DNA of 64,000 nucleotides, from the NCBI RefSeq assembly GCF_022539665.2, contig NC_081334.1, positions 1,674,001 through 1,738,000 of the forward strand, read 5' to 3'. The translations under genes were made by a program, and so were the position numbers. The notes beneath the pieces are model-generated. The model had not been told where the DNA came from, searched no databases, and saw only the letters and a list, made by a program, of their open reading frames with translations. Shown here in pieces: positions 23,561 to 34,015 of this stretch; positions within the stretch are counted from its first letter, which is position 1, and the number at the start of each line of letters is the position of its first letter. Origin of the DNA: Daphnia carinata. Lineage: Eukaryota > Arthropoda > Branchiopoda > Diplostraca > Daphniidae.

Positions 23561-25449
23561 GTTGTATTGCGTATATATATAGTACACTAATGGGTGACGA
23601 ACGTCGCGTTTACAAGACGCGGTCACGGTGTGCCAGTGAATAGACGAAAAAGAGGAGAAAGAGGAAAGTGAGAAAGAAAAGAACAAAAACACACACACAC
23701 ACAAAAGAGGGGAAAGGGAATACCATTTTTGCCTGGCAACTGGAGCCAGCCGATGCCAACTGGCTGCAAATGCCTCCGTTCAAATATACACACACGGTCG
23801 CGTATAGGAAAAAAAAGAGAGAGAAGCACCGAGTGCGCAGCAGCGGCGGCGGCGGCAGAGTCAAGAGAAAGAAAAAGAGAGAAAAAAAGGGAAGAAAATA
23901 AAAAAAAAAAAATAAAAAGGAAAAAAGGTTTTAAAGGGCGCGGGCGTTAGATAGGACCAGCCCAGTCTACTCTCGACCGCTGGACTTGCCGCTCTCGTTT
24001 CATTTTCAGGCAGCGATCGTCGCTCGACACGACGACATACAACCCATAGAATTAGTGCGTGTGTGTGTCAACATTTGATTTGATTTTCTTCGTTTTGTTT
24101 TTGTCGATCCTGGGGTAAAAGAAGAGCAACATTTTTGGCTTGTTTCGTTTGGAAGGTTCCGCGAAAAATTCATTATGGAAATGTTCAGCGTGGATGTAAA
24201 GACAACGTCGAAATGGTGAGGTGGTTAGGTTTGACACCTCGGCGCCAGAAGAGACGAAAAAATCGCAGTGTAGTGCTGGACGACACTGATGACTTTGGAC
24301 GAGAATACGCGACGCACGAGTCCTCGCCCAGTCAACATTTGTGAACCGAGTGGCGAAAGTGAAAACACGAAAAACAAAAACGTCCCGGTTTTTTGACGAC
24401 TAAACCGAAATATCGAACCGTCTGTTTGTTTTTCCTTCCCTTTTTTTCCTTCTTCTTCTTCATCTTCATCTGGTTCGCCTTTTTTCTTCTCGTCGGCTCC
24501 ATCCACCCCGCTGTTTGTCTCATTTTCTTTTCCTTCCTCCTCCTTCTTTTTTACCCTCCCCTCCTGTGTACTTGTGTGTGTGTGTGCGTTCTATCTGTGG
24601 GCTCCGTTCGTTCGTTCCCCGCATCACCCGACCACCCCTTCGTTCGTGATGGTATTGATCGCTTCCATGCTGGGTGGATGCTGCGACTAGCGGGGCTCTC
24701 GCAACTCCCATTCAACACACACGCGTGATCACTTCGCAGAATGTCTCCGTCGATATAATACAACAAACCGCAGGAAACAACCTTAAGAATATTTAAGAAA
24801 AAGGATTTTTTTTTTTCGTTTTTTTTTTGGTGTGTGTTGTGTTTGTCTTCACTGCGAAACTTATTCTTCATTGGCCAGGGACAACCACGTTGTACAGAAG
24901 AAGAAAAAAAAAAAAACAATGTGCAGGGACGAGTCGATTGCGATCATTTCGTCAGTGTCGTCCTCGATCCAACAGCAGAAGCGCAGTTGCATCTGATCTC
25001 TTTGACATTTGGCGGCGCCAGTGGTGGCCCTTCGTTTTTTGTTTTTTTTTATATTCCCTCCCCGTGAGTTTTCAAAATCAATAAGTCCTCGACAACGAAT
25101 CATCAACCGACCCGAAGAGGATTTCGTTTTGACACGCGTTTGCTTTCCGCTTTTTGTTTTTTGATCGGGATTTCCCATTTTTTCATCTTAAAAATTTTCC
25201 CAAATCAAACTGACAACCTTTTGGAATCGTTGGTGATATTTTCTGATCGAGCTGTTCAACCCATCCGTGTGGTGCTAAACCACCTCTATGCTGCTCACGT
25301 AATAATTTGCAAAGAGATGTTTCATTGCGTGTCACGTTTGATCGAATGTCAATAGCGTCGATTAACTCGATTTCTTTTGTTGTGTCTAACTGACGTGCAG
25401 GGAATCCCCTCTGCAGCCAATTGGGCTCGAGTACAAGACGACGTTCATC
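23561..25449 (+). promoter_or_regulatory. Probable promoter and 5' leader of the FRS2 gene
   Basis: The 1.9 kb before the FRS2 start is compositionally distinct. It has a TATATATATAG stretch at about 23572-23582, CA/AC and purine-rich low-complexity runs (23640-23930), then pyrimidine-rich runs (24420-24560). No coding frame is recognisable. A splice-acceptor-like TGACGTGCAG ends at about 25400, shortly before the ATG at 25450, so the 5' UTR may be spliced. The transcription start cannot be fixed from sequence alone. Confidence 0.35.
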
Positions 25450-27720
25450 ATGGGTTGCGTCTCGAGCAAGGCCGAGCGCGACGCGGTAGCGGGTTTCGCC
25501 ACCAACGCCAACCTTTTCCAGGTAAAATTTTCACGTTTCTTTGGACATGAGCATTGCTCTTTTTGATTGATTTTCGGCTCATGATGTTTGTCTCAAATTT
25601 AAATGTCAAACGTATTGCTTACGTAAAAACAAAACGAAGGTATTGATCAGCTGGGAAGCTGTGCATTGTTTTCCTTAGTGGCTAAGCCACGCTTACGTAA
25701 CCTTTACTCGTTTCTCATATCCATATGCAGACGTTATTCCCTTGTGCCTCTTCTAGTCGGGTTTTTATCTTAGCCCTGTCTTTAACGATTACGTATTGTG
25801 TGCGAGACAACGAGGCTTCCTGATTTCCTAATTTTTTTTTTAATTATTAAAACAAAAACATAAAATTTTTCTTTATTCCGAGATGGAATGAAAAGACTTT
25901 AGGGATTCTGCCTACCTTATTTTTATTGCGTAACCAAAGCCCAGGCTGTAAAACTTTTTATTTCATTCAATGATGACTTTGATGTATAGAGAATGGGCCT
26001 ATATTTCCCCATAGGCTTAGCCGTTATGTAACGATAGACGGCCTCTAATGAAGAAGGAACGATTTTGAAACTTGCCAACGATGGAATCGAGTTATCCAGT
26101 CCTTACGGCATTTGAGAAATGGCCGTCGTTTTTTGTGCACAATAACACGAAATCGATGGGCAACACCTGTTTGAAAAATCAAATCAATAACTGATTATTT
26201 CTGTATACAAATAATCAAATTAATTTTGCAATTTCGTTCGAATTTTAACGTTCATCTTTCTTGAAAAAAAAAAATTAGGTGATGAATGTGGATGACACGG
26301 GTCGGCGTTTATGCCCTGGCCAACTGGAAGTTGGCGAATCCGACCTGATATTGTATCAGCGTGGTAAAACTCCCGTCCGGTGGCCGTTGAGGTCGCTCCG
26401 GCGCTACGGTTTCGACGCCCAGCTATTCAGCTTCGAGTGCGGTCGACGATGCCCCACCGGGCCTGGCATTTACGCCTTCCACTGTCGCAACGCTGAAATC
26501 CTCTTCAACCACGTCCAGGCCCGTGTGGCCGCCCGCCACGAGGAACAGGAACAGCTGGCCGGCGTGTTGGTCGCCAATAGTAACCATTCGCGATCGCGAA
26601 TCCGGCACTCTATGCCGGCCCGAAGCGCCTCTTCTTTACTCTTTCCCAACAGCAATGCCGGCAACAGCCTTGTCGTCGATCGCGAAGATGCCGAAGAGAA
26701 TTCGTATCTGGAACCGATCCGGCTAGTGGGCCAACAGCAGCAGCAAGGGCCAGCTGTTTGGTCTCCCAATTCCAGGCCGCTCAGTTCTTCCTCGCTCATT
26801 TCCAGTAGCTCATCGCCCATCAGTCCCTCGACGGCCGGCAACCTTTACGCCAACAACGAAGCTCTCTTGGCGGCAGCTGCTGCCGCCAATAATGACAGCG
26901 GATTAATCCATCACCACCATCATCATCTTGACCCATCGACCATGGCCATGACCGGTTCTGTCACGATGGAGACCGTCCTCGTTCCGCCACCGATAGCCTA
27001 CGCCAATTTGCATCACGACGTGAACAATAGCAACGCCACTGCTGCCAAAGATCCTCGGCTTGTGATGGACGACGATTTATCGGCCGATGAAGCCGATAAC
27101 CAGCAACACCTTTACATCAATGTCGGTCCCGATGCCATCGAGGTAATAACTCGTGAAATTTCTTTTTTGTTGGAAGCGTTCTAATCGAAAAATGCGACGT
27201 TTATCTTCTTTACAAGGCTAAGCCGAGATGTTCAGATTCAAATCACATGACATTGCCGTCGCTAAAGCAAGTCAATTATGTGCTATTGGATCTGGATAAA
27301 GGCTCCGATTCGACAACGACGGCTTCGGTGACGACAACCACTGGTGGTGGATTACAAGCCAATTCACCTGAAGGATCTTTAGCCTCTTTCCCGGAATCGC
27401 CTCATCGGACTGTGAACAGCATCGCTTCGGTGGCTGCTAACGCCACGACGGCCATCGCTGATGTTTTATCCAGTTCAGCTCAGGCTGTCATAAGCGCCGA
27501 AGGCTATGCCACCATCGATTTTGATCGAACGGCTGCCTTGTCTAACGCAACTGGACTTGGCGTAGCTTTCCCCAATCTTGCCGGATGTGAGGAGGAAGAA
27601 CAAGGATTGCGGAAGACTCGCCATAATTCGACCATGGTGGGTGGCAGCAGCAGCAGTGGCAGCAGTCACGCCGTTCGTCTCTTAGGGCTCAATCGGCAGA
27701 CATCGTCCGTCAGTGAGTGA
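25450..27720 (+). CDS. FRS2: FRS2 family fibroblast growth factor receptor substrate (myristoylated PTB docking protein)
   Basis: Three exons (25450-25521, 26279-27142, 27217-27720) join in frame to about 479 residues. The N-terminus MGCVSSK is an N-myristoylation signal with an adjacent cysteine, and forms its own exon as expected for a membrane-anchoring module. A PTB/IRS-type domain follows (about residues 25-105) with the FRS2-type blocks VMNVDDTGRRLCPG, ESDLILYQRGKTPVRWPL, LRRYGFDAQLFSFECGRRCP and GIYAFHCRNAEILFNHVQ. The rest is low-complexity, Ser/Ala/His-rich, with scattered tyrosines in acidic or hydrophobic contexts (NSYLEPI, QHLYINVG, KQVNYVLLDLDKGSD), plausible GRB2/SHP2 docking sites. 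The expected role is to bind activated FGFR or Trk-type receptors at the inner membrane and recruit GRB2-GAB complexes. It ends TSSVSE with TGA at 27718. Confidence 0.88.
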
Positions 27721-28315
27721 TCAATGGGCCTTTACAAATCCCCATTTGAAAGGCAAAATGAAACGATAAACCCCTACCCAAAACAACGCTCAATTTTGTG
27801 CGCCAGCTTAGCAAGGACTAGACGATCAAGTGCATAAACGGAGTCGATGCCAGGCTCAATAGTTGGACAGGAAGGGAAGCCCTTCCTTCTTTAAGAAAAG
27901 GGAAAAAAAAAATGTCAGATGTTCGTTTTTGGAACATGATCAACTTCCAATTTTACTGATGGCTACAAGCATATACATTGCCGGCAGTATTTCTCTCTAC
28001 TCGTTTTTTGTAACACTGTACATACCACACATCATTACCTAAAGGGCATACATTTTGATTGGTTATCACACAATCACACACACACATACACACAGTATAT
28101 TCCGACAAAAAAAATTGCCAAAAAACGAAATTCGATTTTAGAATACACTTGTTACAAATTTGGCCAATTTCTAGGGAGTATCCTATTTTAGCATTTATTT
28201 TTCCCGATATTCGTCAAATCTGTGTTAGGTTTGTACACTGGTGAATTTGACTAGAAATGGCTGTGTACATTCGTCCGGACTAATAGCCATTTCGTGATTG
28301 GCTTAGTTAGCATTT
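27721..28315. other. Convergent 3' region between FRS2 and sulfotransferase genes
   Basis: This stretch should contain both 3' UTRs. It has a short CACACACATACACACA microsatellite at about 28074-28093 and a poly-A run near 27903. No coding frame can be supported. Confidence 0.45.
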
Positions 28316-29779
28316 CTACTCATCGGCTGGAAGATAATCGAACTTCAATTCGCTGCTTTCGATATGTTGACGAATAAAATCATCGAAGCGGCGATTAGTG
28401 TCTGCGTCGAAGCTGCGGCGCCAGTCTCCAACCCGACCACTTCTCATAAAAGGCGCTTCGTTCTTATTCCGTAGACCTAAATCATCCCAGTGAGAGTAAT
28501 TGACTGATGGATTTCCAGCCATTGATTCAAACCGGGTATGAGCAGCGATAAGTCGGACCTGAAAGAAGACGAATAACATGGTTTTATTTTATTTTACTTT
28601 TTAGGCTTGTCAGATTGATATTAAAGAAACATTTACCTGAGCATCAGTCAGAGGACGATCAAGAAACTGGGCAACACGGCGAATAGAGCCTTCCGGATCT
28701 CGATGCATGTCCTCATAAGTAATCCATAAAAGGTTATTGTTCGACTCGCTCTGATGTTGCTTCCAATATCCAAGAACGTGCTCGAAATATGGACCGTAGG
28801 GCACTGTATAAATCAAAAACTATTATTAAGCACTCCAGTTATGGTTACTATCGCATTTTACCGTCGCCTTTAATGAACTTGTTGACAAAGTCTTTCATTC
28901 CTCCACGATAACCGACAAAAGTTGCCATGCGCAGAAAATAATAGTAACTCACTGCAACATCTTTTGGATTTCTTACTATGTAAATCACCTTCAAGTATGT
29001 TAATCAAATAGTTATATTTCACTAGATGCTCAATTACTACTAAGATATACCTTTGTTCCATTTTCCATCACAGATTTTGGTAGCAGAGAAATGGGCAAGT
29101 GGGTCTTGATGAAACGTGGCCCCTCTGTTTTCTTGATAGAAGCAAGCCCAGGATAAGGATGTTCTAGATATGGGAATCTTGTTTCAAGAACTTGTTTCTG
29201 AGCTCCTTCGAAATCCAATCCAGTTTGAATCAGGTAGACAATTTCTTGCATCCATGTTGTTCCTGTGTTAAAATAAAAGACTTCAGTTAGGCAATGAAGC
29301 AAATAGATTAGAAACCTAGGTGTATTACCTGACTTTGGGAAGCTAGCAACAATAATGTCATTATGTTTTAGTTCAAGAGATTCTAATTTTTTCAATGTTC
29401 CAGATTTGATTATGTCACCAGGAAAGATACAGGATTTGCACCTGTAGAACTCAGAACCCATTGAAGATGTGTAGTCAGGATCGGGTGGTAATCTTTCACA
29501 ATCCTCCAAACTATCTCTAAGCCTTTGGGCTTTATTCCTTTTGCTGTAAATCGCCAATCCAAGGGTTGCACTGAATAGTAGGCCAGCACCTACCCTTTTC
29601 ATGAGTCTCATTTTCCGAACTTCATCGTCCGACCATTGACCGTTGCTTGAGATATTTCTACAACTTGTTTTCAAAACGCCATGATTAAGAGGTTTTACTA
29701 ATTTTTCGGGCATACATTTATTTGAACAATGTCGCAAAAGAGCGTCTATTAATAATTTACGTTGTTGGAATAAACTCAT
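28316..29779 (-). CDS. PAPS-dependent sulfotransferase (SULT1-like) with N-terminal hydrophobic extension
   Basis: Five exons (29779-29329, 29262-29051, 28988-28862, 28803-28637, 28558-28316) give about 399 residues, longer than the usual 285-300 of cytosolic SULTs. The sulfotransferase core starts near residue 110. It shows the PAPS 5'-phosphosulfate loop FPKSGTTWMQEI (about 148-159, split by the first intron), the 3'-phosphate motif VIYIVRNPKDVAVSYY, and the C-terminal RSGRVGDWRRSF loop. The active-site region PRFIKTHLPISLLP has the expected catalytic His. The N-terminal extension contains RVGAGLLFSATLGLAIYSKR, a single hydrophobic span flanked by basic residues at about 63-82, suggesting a membrane anchor or organelle targeting. 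The enzyme would transfer sulfate from PAPS to a small acceptor such as a phenol, steroid or xenobiotic; the acceptor cannot be read from sequence. It is convergent with FRS2. Confidence 0.87.
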
Positions 29780-30052
29780 TTTGAATTACAGACGAACCAA
29801 GAAACCAAAACAAACAGGCAGCTTCACAGGTTTATAGCCTACTTGTATTTTCAAATTAGGTTATTACAATATAGTCTTGTTTTTCCTCATATGAAATAGA
29901 CAGGAAAAATTTATTTTTCAATATATTTTCTTTTAAAAGTATTTAACTTATCAATCTTTTAACCGTTTCAAATGAAAAATGTGTTATTTATCTTCATCGG
30001 TGTGTCTAGGGATAGTTCGTTGGTTTGTCGGTATGAATATAGTGGCATGTAC
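29780..30052. other. Upstream flank of sulfotransferase gene
   Basis: This AT-rich stretch probably holds the sulfotransferase promoter and 5' UTR. No gene is seen. It ends where the left inverted repeat begins. Confidence 0.4.
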
Positions 30053-30492
30053 TCTTTTGGGCGAGTTACAAAAAGGACTCCAGGGTTTCCGACTTTTGGT
30101 TGCAGGTTTCCGACACTTGGACTCTGGAACCCGACGTTAGGACATCTGTCCACCGACGTTTGGACTACTGGTCCCCGACGTTTGGGCGCAACAGTAAATT
30201 GTTGCTGAAACCAACGAGCGCGACAAGATGACTCCCGTGCCATCGACATTAGGACTTTTTTTTTATTGATGATAAGTATTGTATACGTCAAACGGACTCC
30301 CGATCTAGCGACAAATGGATTCTCAATACAGGTACACGTTAATTGTTTTATTTCTATTACCTTATATTTTATACATACTTTTGCCAAGTAGGTAGGATAT
30401 TTAATTAATTTCGTTACTATAGATGTGTTTTCCTATGATGTATCGGTTTATTAATTTTACTATTTGTATTACAGAAAAAAGGATGAATAAAA
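30053..30492 (+). repeat. Long inverted repeat, left copy
   Basis: This segment of about 440 bp recurs in reverse complement at 33423-33875. Shared landmarks are CTTTTGGGCGAGTTACAAAA, GTTTCCGACTTTTGGTTGCA, GACTCCCGTGCCATCGACAT, GATCTAGCGACAAATGGA, ACTTTTGCCAAGTAGGTAGG and TATTACAGAAAAAA. Within it a short degenerate unit of the form (T/C)CCGAC.TTTGG repeats several times in the first 140 bp. Differences between the copies are scattered substitutions plus a few small indels. It could be the termini of one composite element or two insertions of one repeat family. Confidence 0.85.
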
Positions 30493-30999
30493 TTATAAGA
30501 GTTTATGTGCTGATGCCAGAGGTAAATCTATCATTTTTATTTACTTAAATTTACTAATCTTTTAGTTATTCAAGGCACTAAGGTATGATGTAGCAATCGA
30601 AACCATTCCTTATAATGTTGCTGCCATACGTCATCCAAGACATTGTAGAGTATACATCAACACTTAGTCTCTGTTATTAAGAAATGTGGAAATGGAGGAT
30701 AAGGTAAGACCAAGGAAGAATTCCTGTTAAGCATATTAAATAATTAATGTACATAACCTTTTGTCACTCGCAGCACAAACTCATGATTCCATTGTTGACT
30801 CAAAGCCAACAGCCCCACTTGTCTCGAGGTCCCAATGTGCATATCCAGGGAAAGGTAATGCTAACAGCAATCTTTCAAATAATGTTATGAAATTAATGAA
30901 TATATAATATTTCTACTAATAGCATGTTATACAGTACATACTTAAAAACCGTCTGGTAGTATTAATTGTCTAAGAGTTTGTAATTCCTTTTTTTTTTAG
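30493..30999. other. Unassigned DNA inside the inverted-repeat pair
   Basis: This lies between the left repeat and the helicase fragment. A stretch at about 30775-30855 reads like an exon (HKLMIPLLTQSQQPHLSRG) with acceptor- and donor-like ends, but I do not recognise it. An upstream helicase exon would be expected here and is not found. Confidence 0.3.
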
Positions 31000-32667
31000 C
31001 GAAGGGGATATTAATCAACGTGCTGGTCGAGCTGGTCGTACCGGCCCGGGACATTGTTACCGACTCTATTCTTTTGACGTCTTTAATGACGAGTTTGAAA
31101 AATTTTCCTTGCCAGATATCGCGCGAAGGTATTATTATTATAGATTTGGCTACTGTCAAGGGAAGTATAACAAAGTTTTATTCCAGACCCATCGACGACT
31201 TAGTTCTACAAATGAAATCAATGGACATTGAAAAAGTTATCCACTTTCCTTTCCCCACACCACCTGATATTCAGCAACTGTTCGCAGCTGAGCGACGATT
31301 GTTGTTGCTAAATGCACTGGAACCGCCGCCACGCAGCGTAGGACTCAAACGTAAGATTCGTACTGTTTTTCAATTACATTTTAAAATATTGAAAATTCAT
31401 TTTAGCATTTACAGAAAGCCAAGAATGGATGTCAAAAATCACTCCACTTGGCAGAGCCATGGCAGCTTATCCATTAGCACCGCGCTTTGCAAAGATGTTA
31501 TTATTAAGCCAACAAAATGACCTACGTCAGCTGAGCATTACTCTGGTCTGCCCTATTAGTACAAGAACTTGTGCTGGATCAGCCAGCCGATTCTGTAGCA
31601 GGCGATACTCACAGAAGGTGGCTTGGTCAAGATAGACGTCCTGGGCTGGAACGGGACAGTCCCTACTTTTAGGAGACCCCATGGTACTCCTGCGTGCTGT
31701 TGGCGCCGCCGAGTACTCGGGTGATATTGAAGCGTTTTGTTCCACGAACGGGATACGTAGCAAAGCTCTTCGTGAAGTCCGAAAACTGCGGGTCTAGCTG
31801 ACAAACGAAACGAACTTGAATTTACCATCGGGCACTGCATCGATTGTGGTTGACCCTCGCATGGCGCCCCCTACTGAATTGCAAGCCAAACTTTTGCGTC
31901 AGATTCTGATGGCTGGACTTCCCGATCACGTGGCTAAGCGAATACCTCCAAATGAAATCAAGGAAACCGAAGACTGTAGAAAGTACAAATACGCTTATCG
32001 CTGCCCAGAAATGGAAGATCCTGTCTTCTTGAACCCATCGAGTATCTTGCGCTATTCGCACCCTGAATGGATCATTTATCAGGACATTTATGAACATGCC
32101 AACAAAATCTATTTGCGTGGTATTAGGGCCATCAAACCCGAATGGCTGCCTATATTCAGTCCTACACAGTGCACCTTCTCTGCCCCCTTGGAGCTTCCTG
32201 CCCCTGGTTATGATTCAGACCAGGGCCGTGTAATGTGTCACATGAATGTTACATTTGGGAGAAGTGGTTGGCCTCTGCCTGTAATGGAGCTTGAATATCC
32301 AGCTGGTATCGACCGGTTCAAGTTTTTAGCCCAGTTTTTCCTTAATGGAGAGGTTTGTCGTCCTCTAGCAAAGTACGTATTGGCTCTAGTTTTGTTCATA
32401 TTTTCCAGCCGTACTAAATAAGTAATTTTGTTATGTAGATACACGGCAGCTCTGCTGTCAACTCCATCAACAATGGTCAAGACATGGGTGAAACTCCAGC
32501 CCAAGACACAAGTGTTACTTCAACAACTGACAATTGGTAATCTCGATAGCTTAGATTCGCTTCTTGCCGCTTGGCAAAAAGATAAATTCTATCTCCTGGG
32601 GGCCTATAAAGCCTGGGTACCTGAATCACTTCATGAAGAAATCAATACCCTTTGGCCTCCTGTGTAA
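31000..32667 (+). pseudogene. DHX37: Truncated, broken DHX37-type DEAH-box RNA helicase fragment
   Basis: The fragment begins directly after a splice acceptor with [20 protein letters not shown], helicase motif VI of DEAH-box proteins. It runs through [20 protein letters not shown] and PFPTPPDIQQL, and on to an intact C-terminus ending INTLWPPV, as in DHX37/Dhr1. The N-terminal half, with Walker A and DEAH motifs, is absent. Three introns are still present (31129-31186, 31351-31405, and one of about 60 bp near 32375-32438), so this is a genomic rather than reverse-transcribed copy. Disruptions are a frame change near 31548 (between ITLVCP and LLVQELVLDQP), at least one more near 31655-31670 before LLLGDPMVLLRAVGAAEYSG, and an in-frame TAG at 31795-31797. 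A stretch upstream of LLLGDP that would match the parent is also shortened. The parent protein acts in 18S rRNA maturation. The fragment lies wholly between the two inverted repeats. Confidence 0.85.
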
Positions 32668-32834
32668 TTGACTGTAAAATATATTGACCTCTTCATTGCG
32701 TAAGTAAACTTCTATCGTGAAATCCAAGTTCTTGAGTTTAGCGATAACTTAATATTTTAATCTCTCTTAGCATGAAAAGTTAGCAGGGTTTCCAATTGAA
32801 AATCATCTCATTTTTATTGAAAACACACCTAAAA

Positions 32835-33378
32835 TCAACTACGGGAAGAATAATCTCTACTCTGCCTTGACGCGCTTTTCTTTTTCTCCTTGATTGGATT
32901 TTTCTTGCATTCATTATAAATATTACGAAAAATCAATACATTTGCGTCTGAATGAAAGTCTCTTCGGTCTCTATGGCACTTCGGCATACAGTTTTTTGGA
33001 AAAAAGTTAACAACAACAAAACAAATAGACGAAGTTAGTTTTCCTAAACAATGTAATTCTTTGTTACAATAGTTAAATATACAATAATGAATGATCAATT
33101 GATTATTCTGGGTTTGTGACATGGCTTACGATTACAATTCAATATGAATAAAAACAATACCTGAAACTTACAGCATTTATCCTCTGTGGATTATCAGAAG
33201 ATGCAATAATGCCATATGTGGCATTAGCTTTTAACTTTCCCCAATCGTGTCCAGTTGCAGCTCTCATTACAACACTGTCTTGTTCTACATAGGACTTCAG
33301 GTGCGCGAGACATGCTTTCGATTTCACGTAATTTTGCACTAATTCGTAAATAACACCTTGGTTTCGGTCAAACGCCAT
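32835..33378 (-). CDS. Small protein of unknown function, two exons
   Basis: Exon 1 (33378-33172) starts MAFDRNQGVIYELVQNYVKS and continues with ACLAHLKSYVEQDSVVMRAA, TGHDWGKLKANATYGIIASS and DNPQRINA. It ends at a perfect GTAAGT donor. The best-fitting exon 2 (32978-32835) reads CHRDRRDFHSDANVLIFRN and ends in a basic tail, KKSASRQSRDYSSRS. Together they give about 116 residues. The composition is that of a real conserved protein, and phase is kept across the join, but the acceptor has a weak pyrimidine tract and I cannot name the family. It sits tail to tail with the helicase fragment, just inside the right inverted repeat. Confidence 0.45.
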
Positions 33379-33422
33379 GGCCAAAAAGTAAACAATACAA
33401 TTGCAAATGGGGCTAAACTAAT

Positions 33423-33875
33423 AGTTTTATTAATACTTTTTTCTGTAATACAAATAGTACAATTTATAAACAGATACAGCATAGAAAAACATCTCTATAA
33501 TAATAACATTAATTAAATATCCTACCTACTTGGCAAAAGTATGTATAAAATATAAGGTAATAGAAATAAAACAATCAACGTGTAACTGTATGGAGAGTCC
33601 ATTTGTCGCTAGATCGGGAGTCCGTTTGACGTATACAATACTAATCATCAATAAAAAAAAAGTCCTAATGTCGATGGCACGGGAGTCCTCTTGTCGGAAA
33701 GTGTAGCGCTCGTTGGGTTCAGCAACAATATATTGTTGCGCCCAAATGTCGGGGACCACTAGTCCAAACGTCGGTGAACAGATGTCCTTTCGTCGGGTAC
33801 CAGATGTCCAAGTGTCGGAAACCTGCAACCAAAAGTCGGAAACCCTGGAGTCCTTTTTGTAACTCGCCCAAAAGA
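33423..33875 (-). repeat. Long inverted repeat, right copy
   Basis: This is the reverse-complement partner of 30053-30492 (landmarks listed there). It contains an extra short segment (GTAGCGCTCG side) and TATATTG in place of TAAATTG. It ends only about 140 bp before the RPS3A start codon, so it occupies what would be the RPS3A upstream promoter. Confidence 0.85.
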
Positions 33876-34015
33876 CTCTGTCCCAATATAGTAGTTAACT
33901 TTTCGGTCGCTAGTGCAAGTAGTTTGTTTCGTCACCGCCAGTTGTCCATAGAAGTCTTTCCAAGAGGACTTTTTTTCCAAGCCTAGTCTTTTCTAAGTGT
34001 ACTCCCAAATTCAAC

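Noticed and set aside
24225-25178. Several open frames in the FRS2 leader
   Set aside because: They follow low-complexity purine or pyrimidine runs and give Lys/Glu- or Phe-rich products with no conserved features.
31000-32667. Functional DHX37 gene with unusual splicing
   Set aside because: An in-frame stop, at least two frame changes away from splice sites and absence of the ATPase half cannot be explained by introns.
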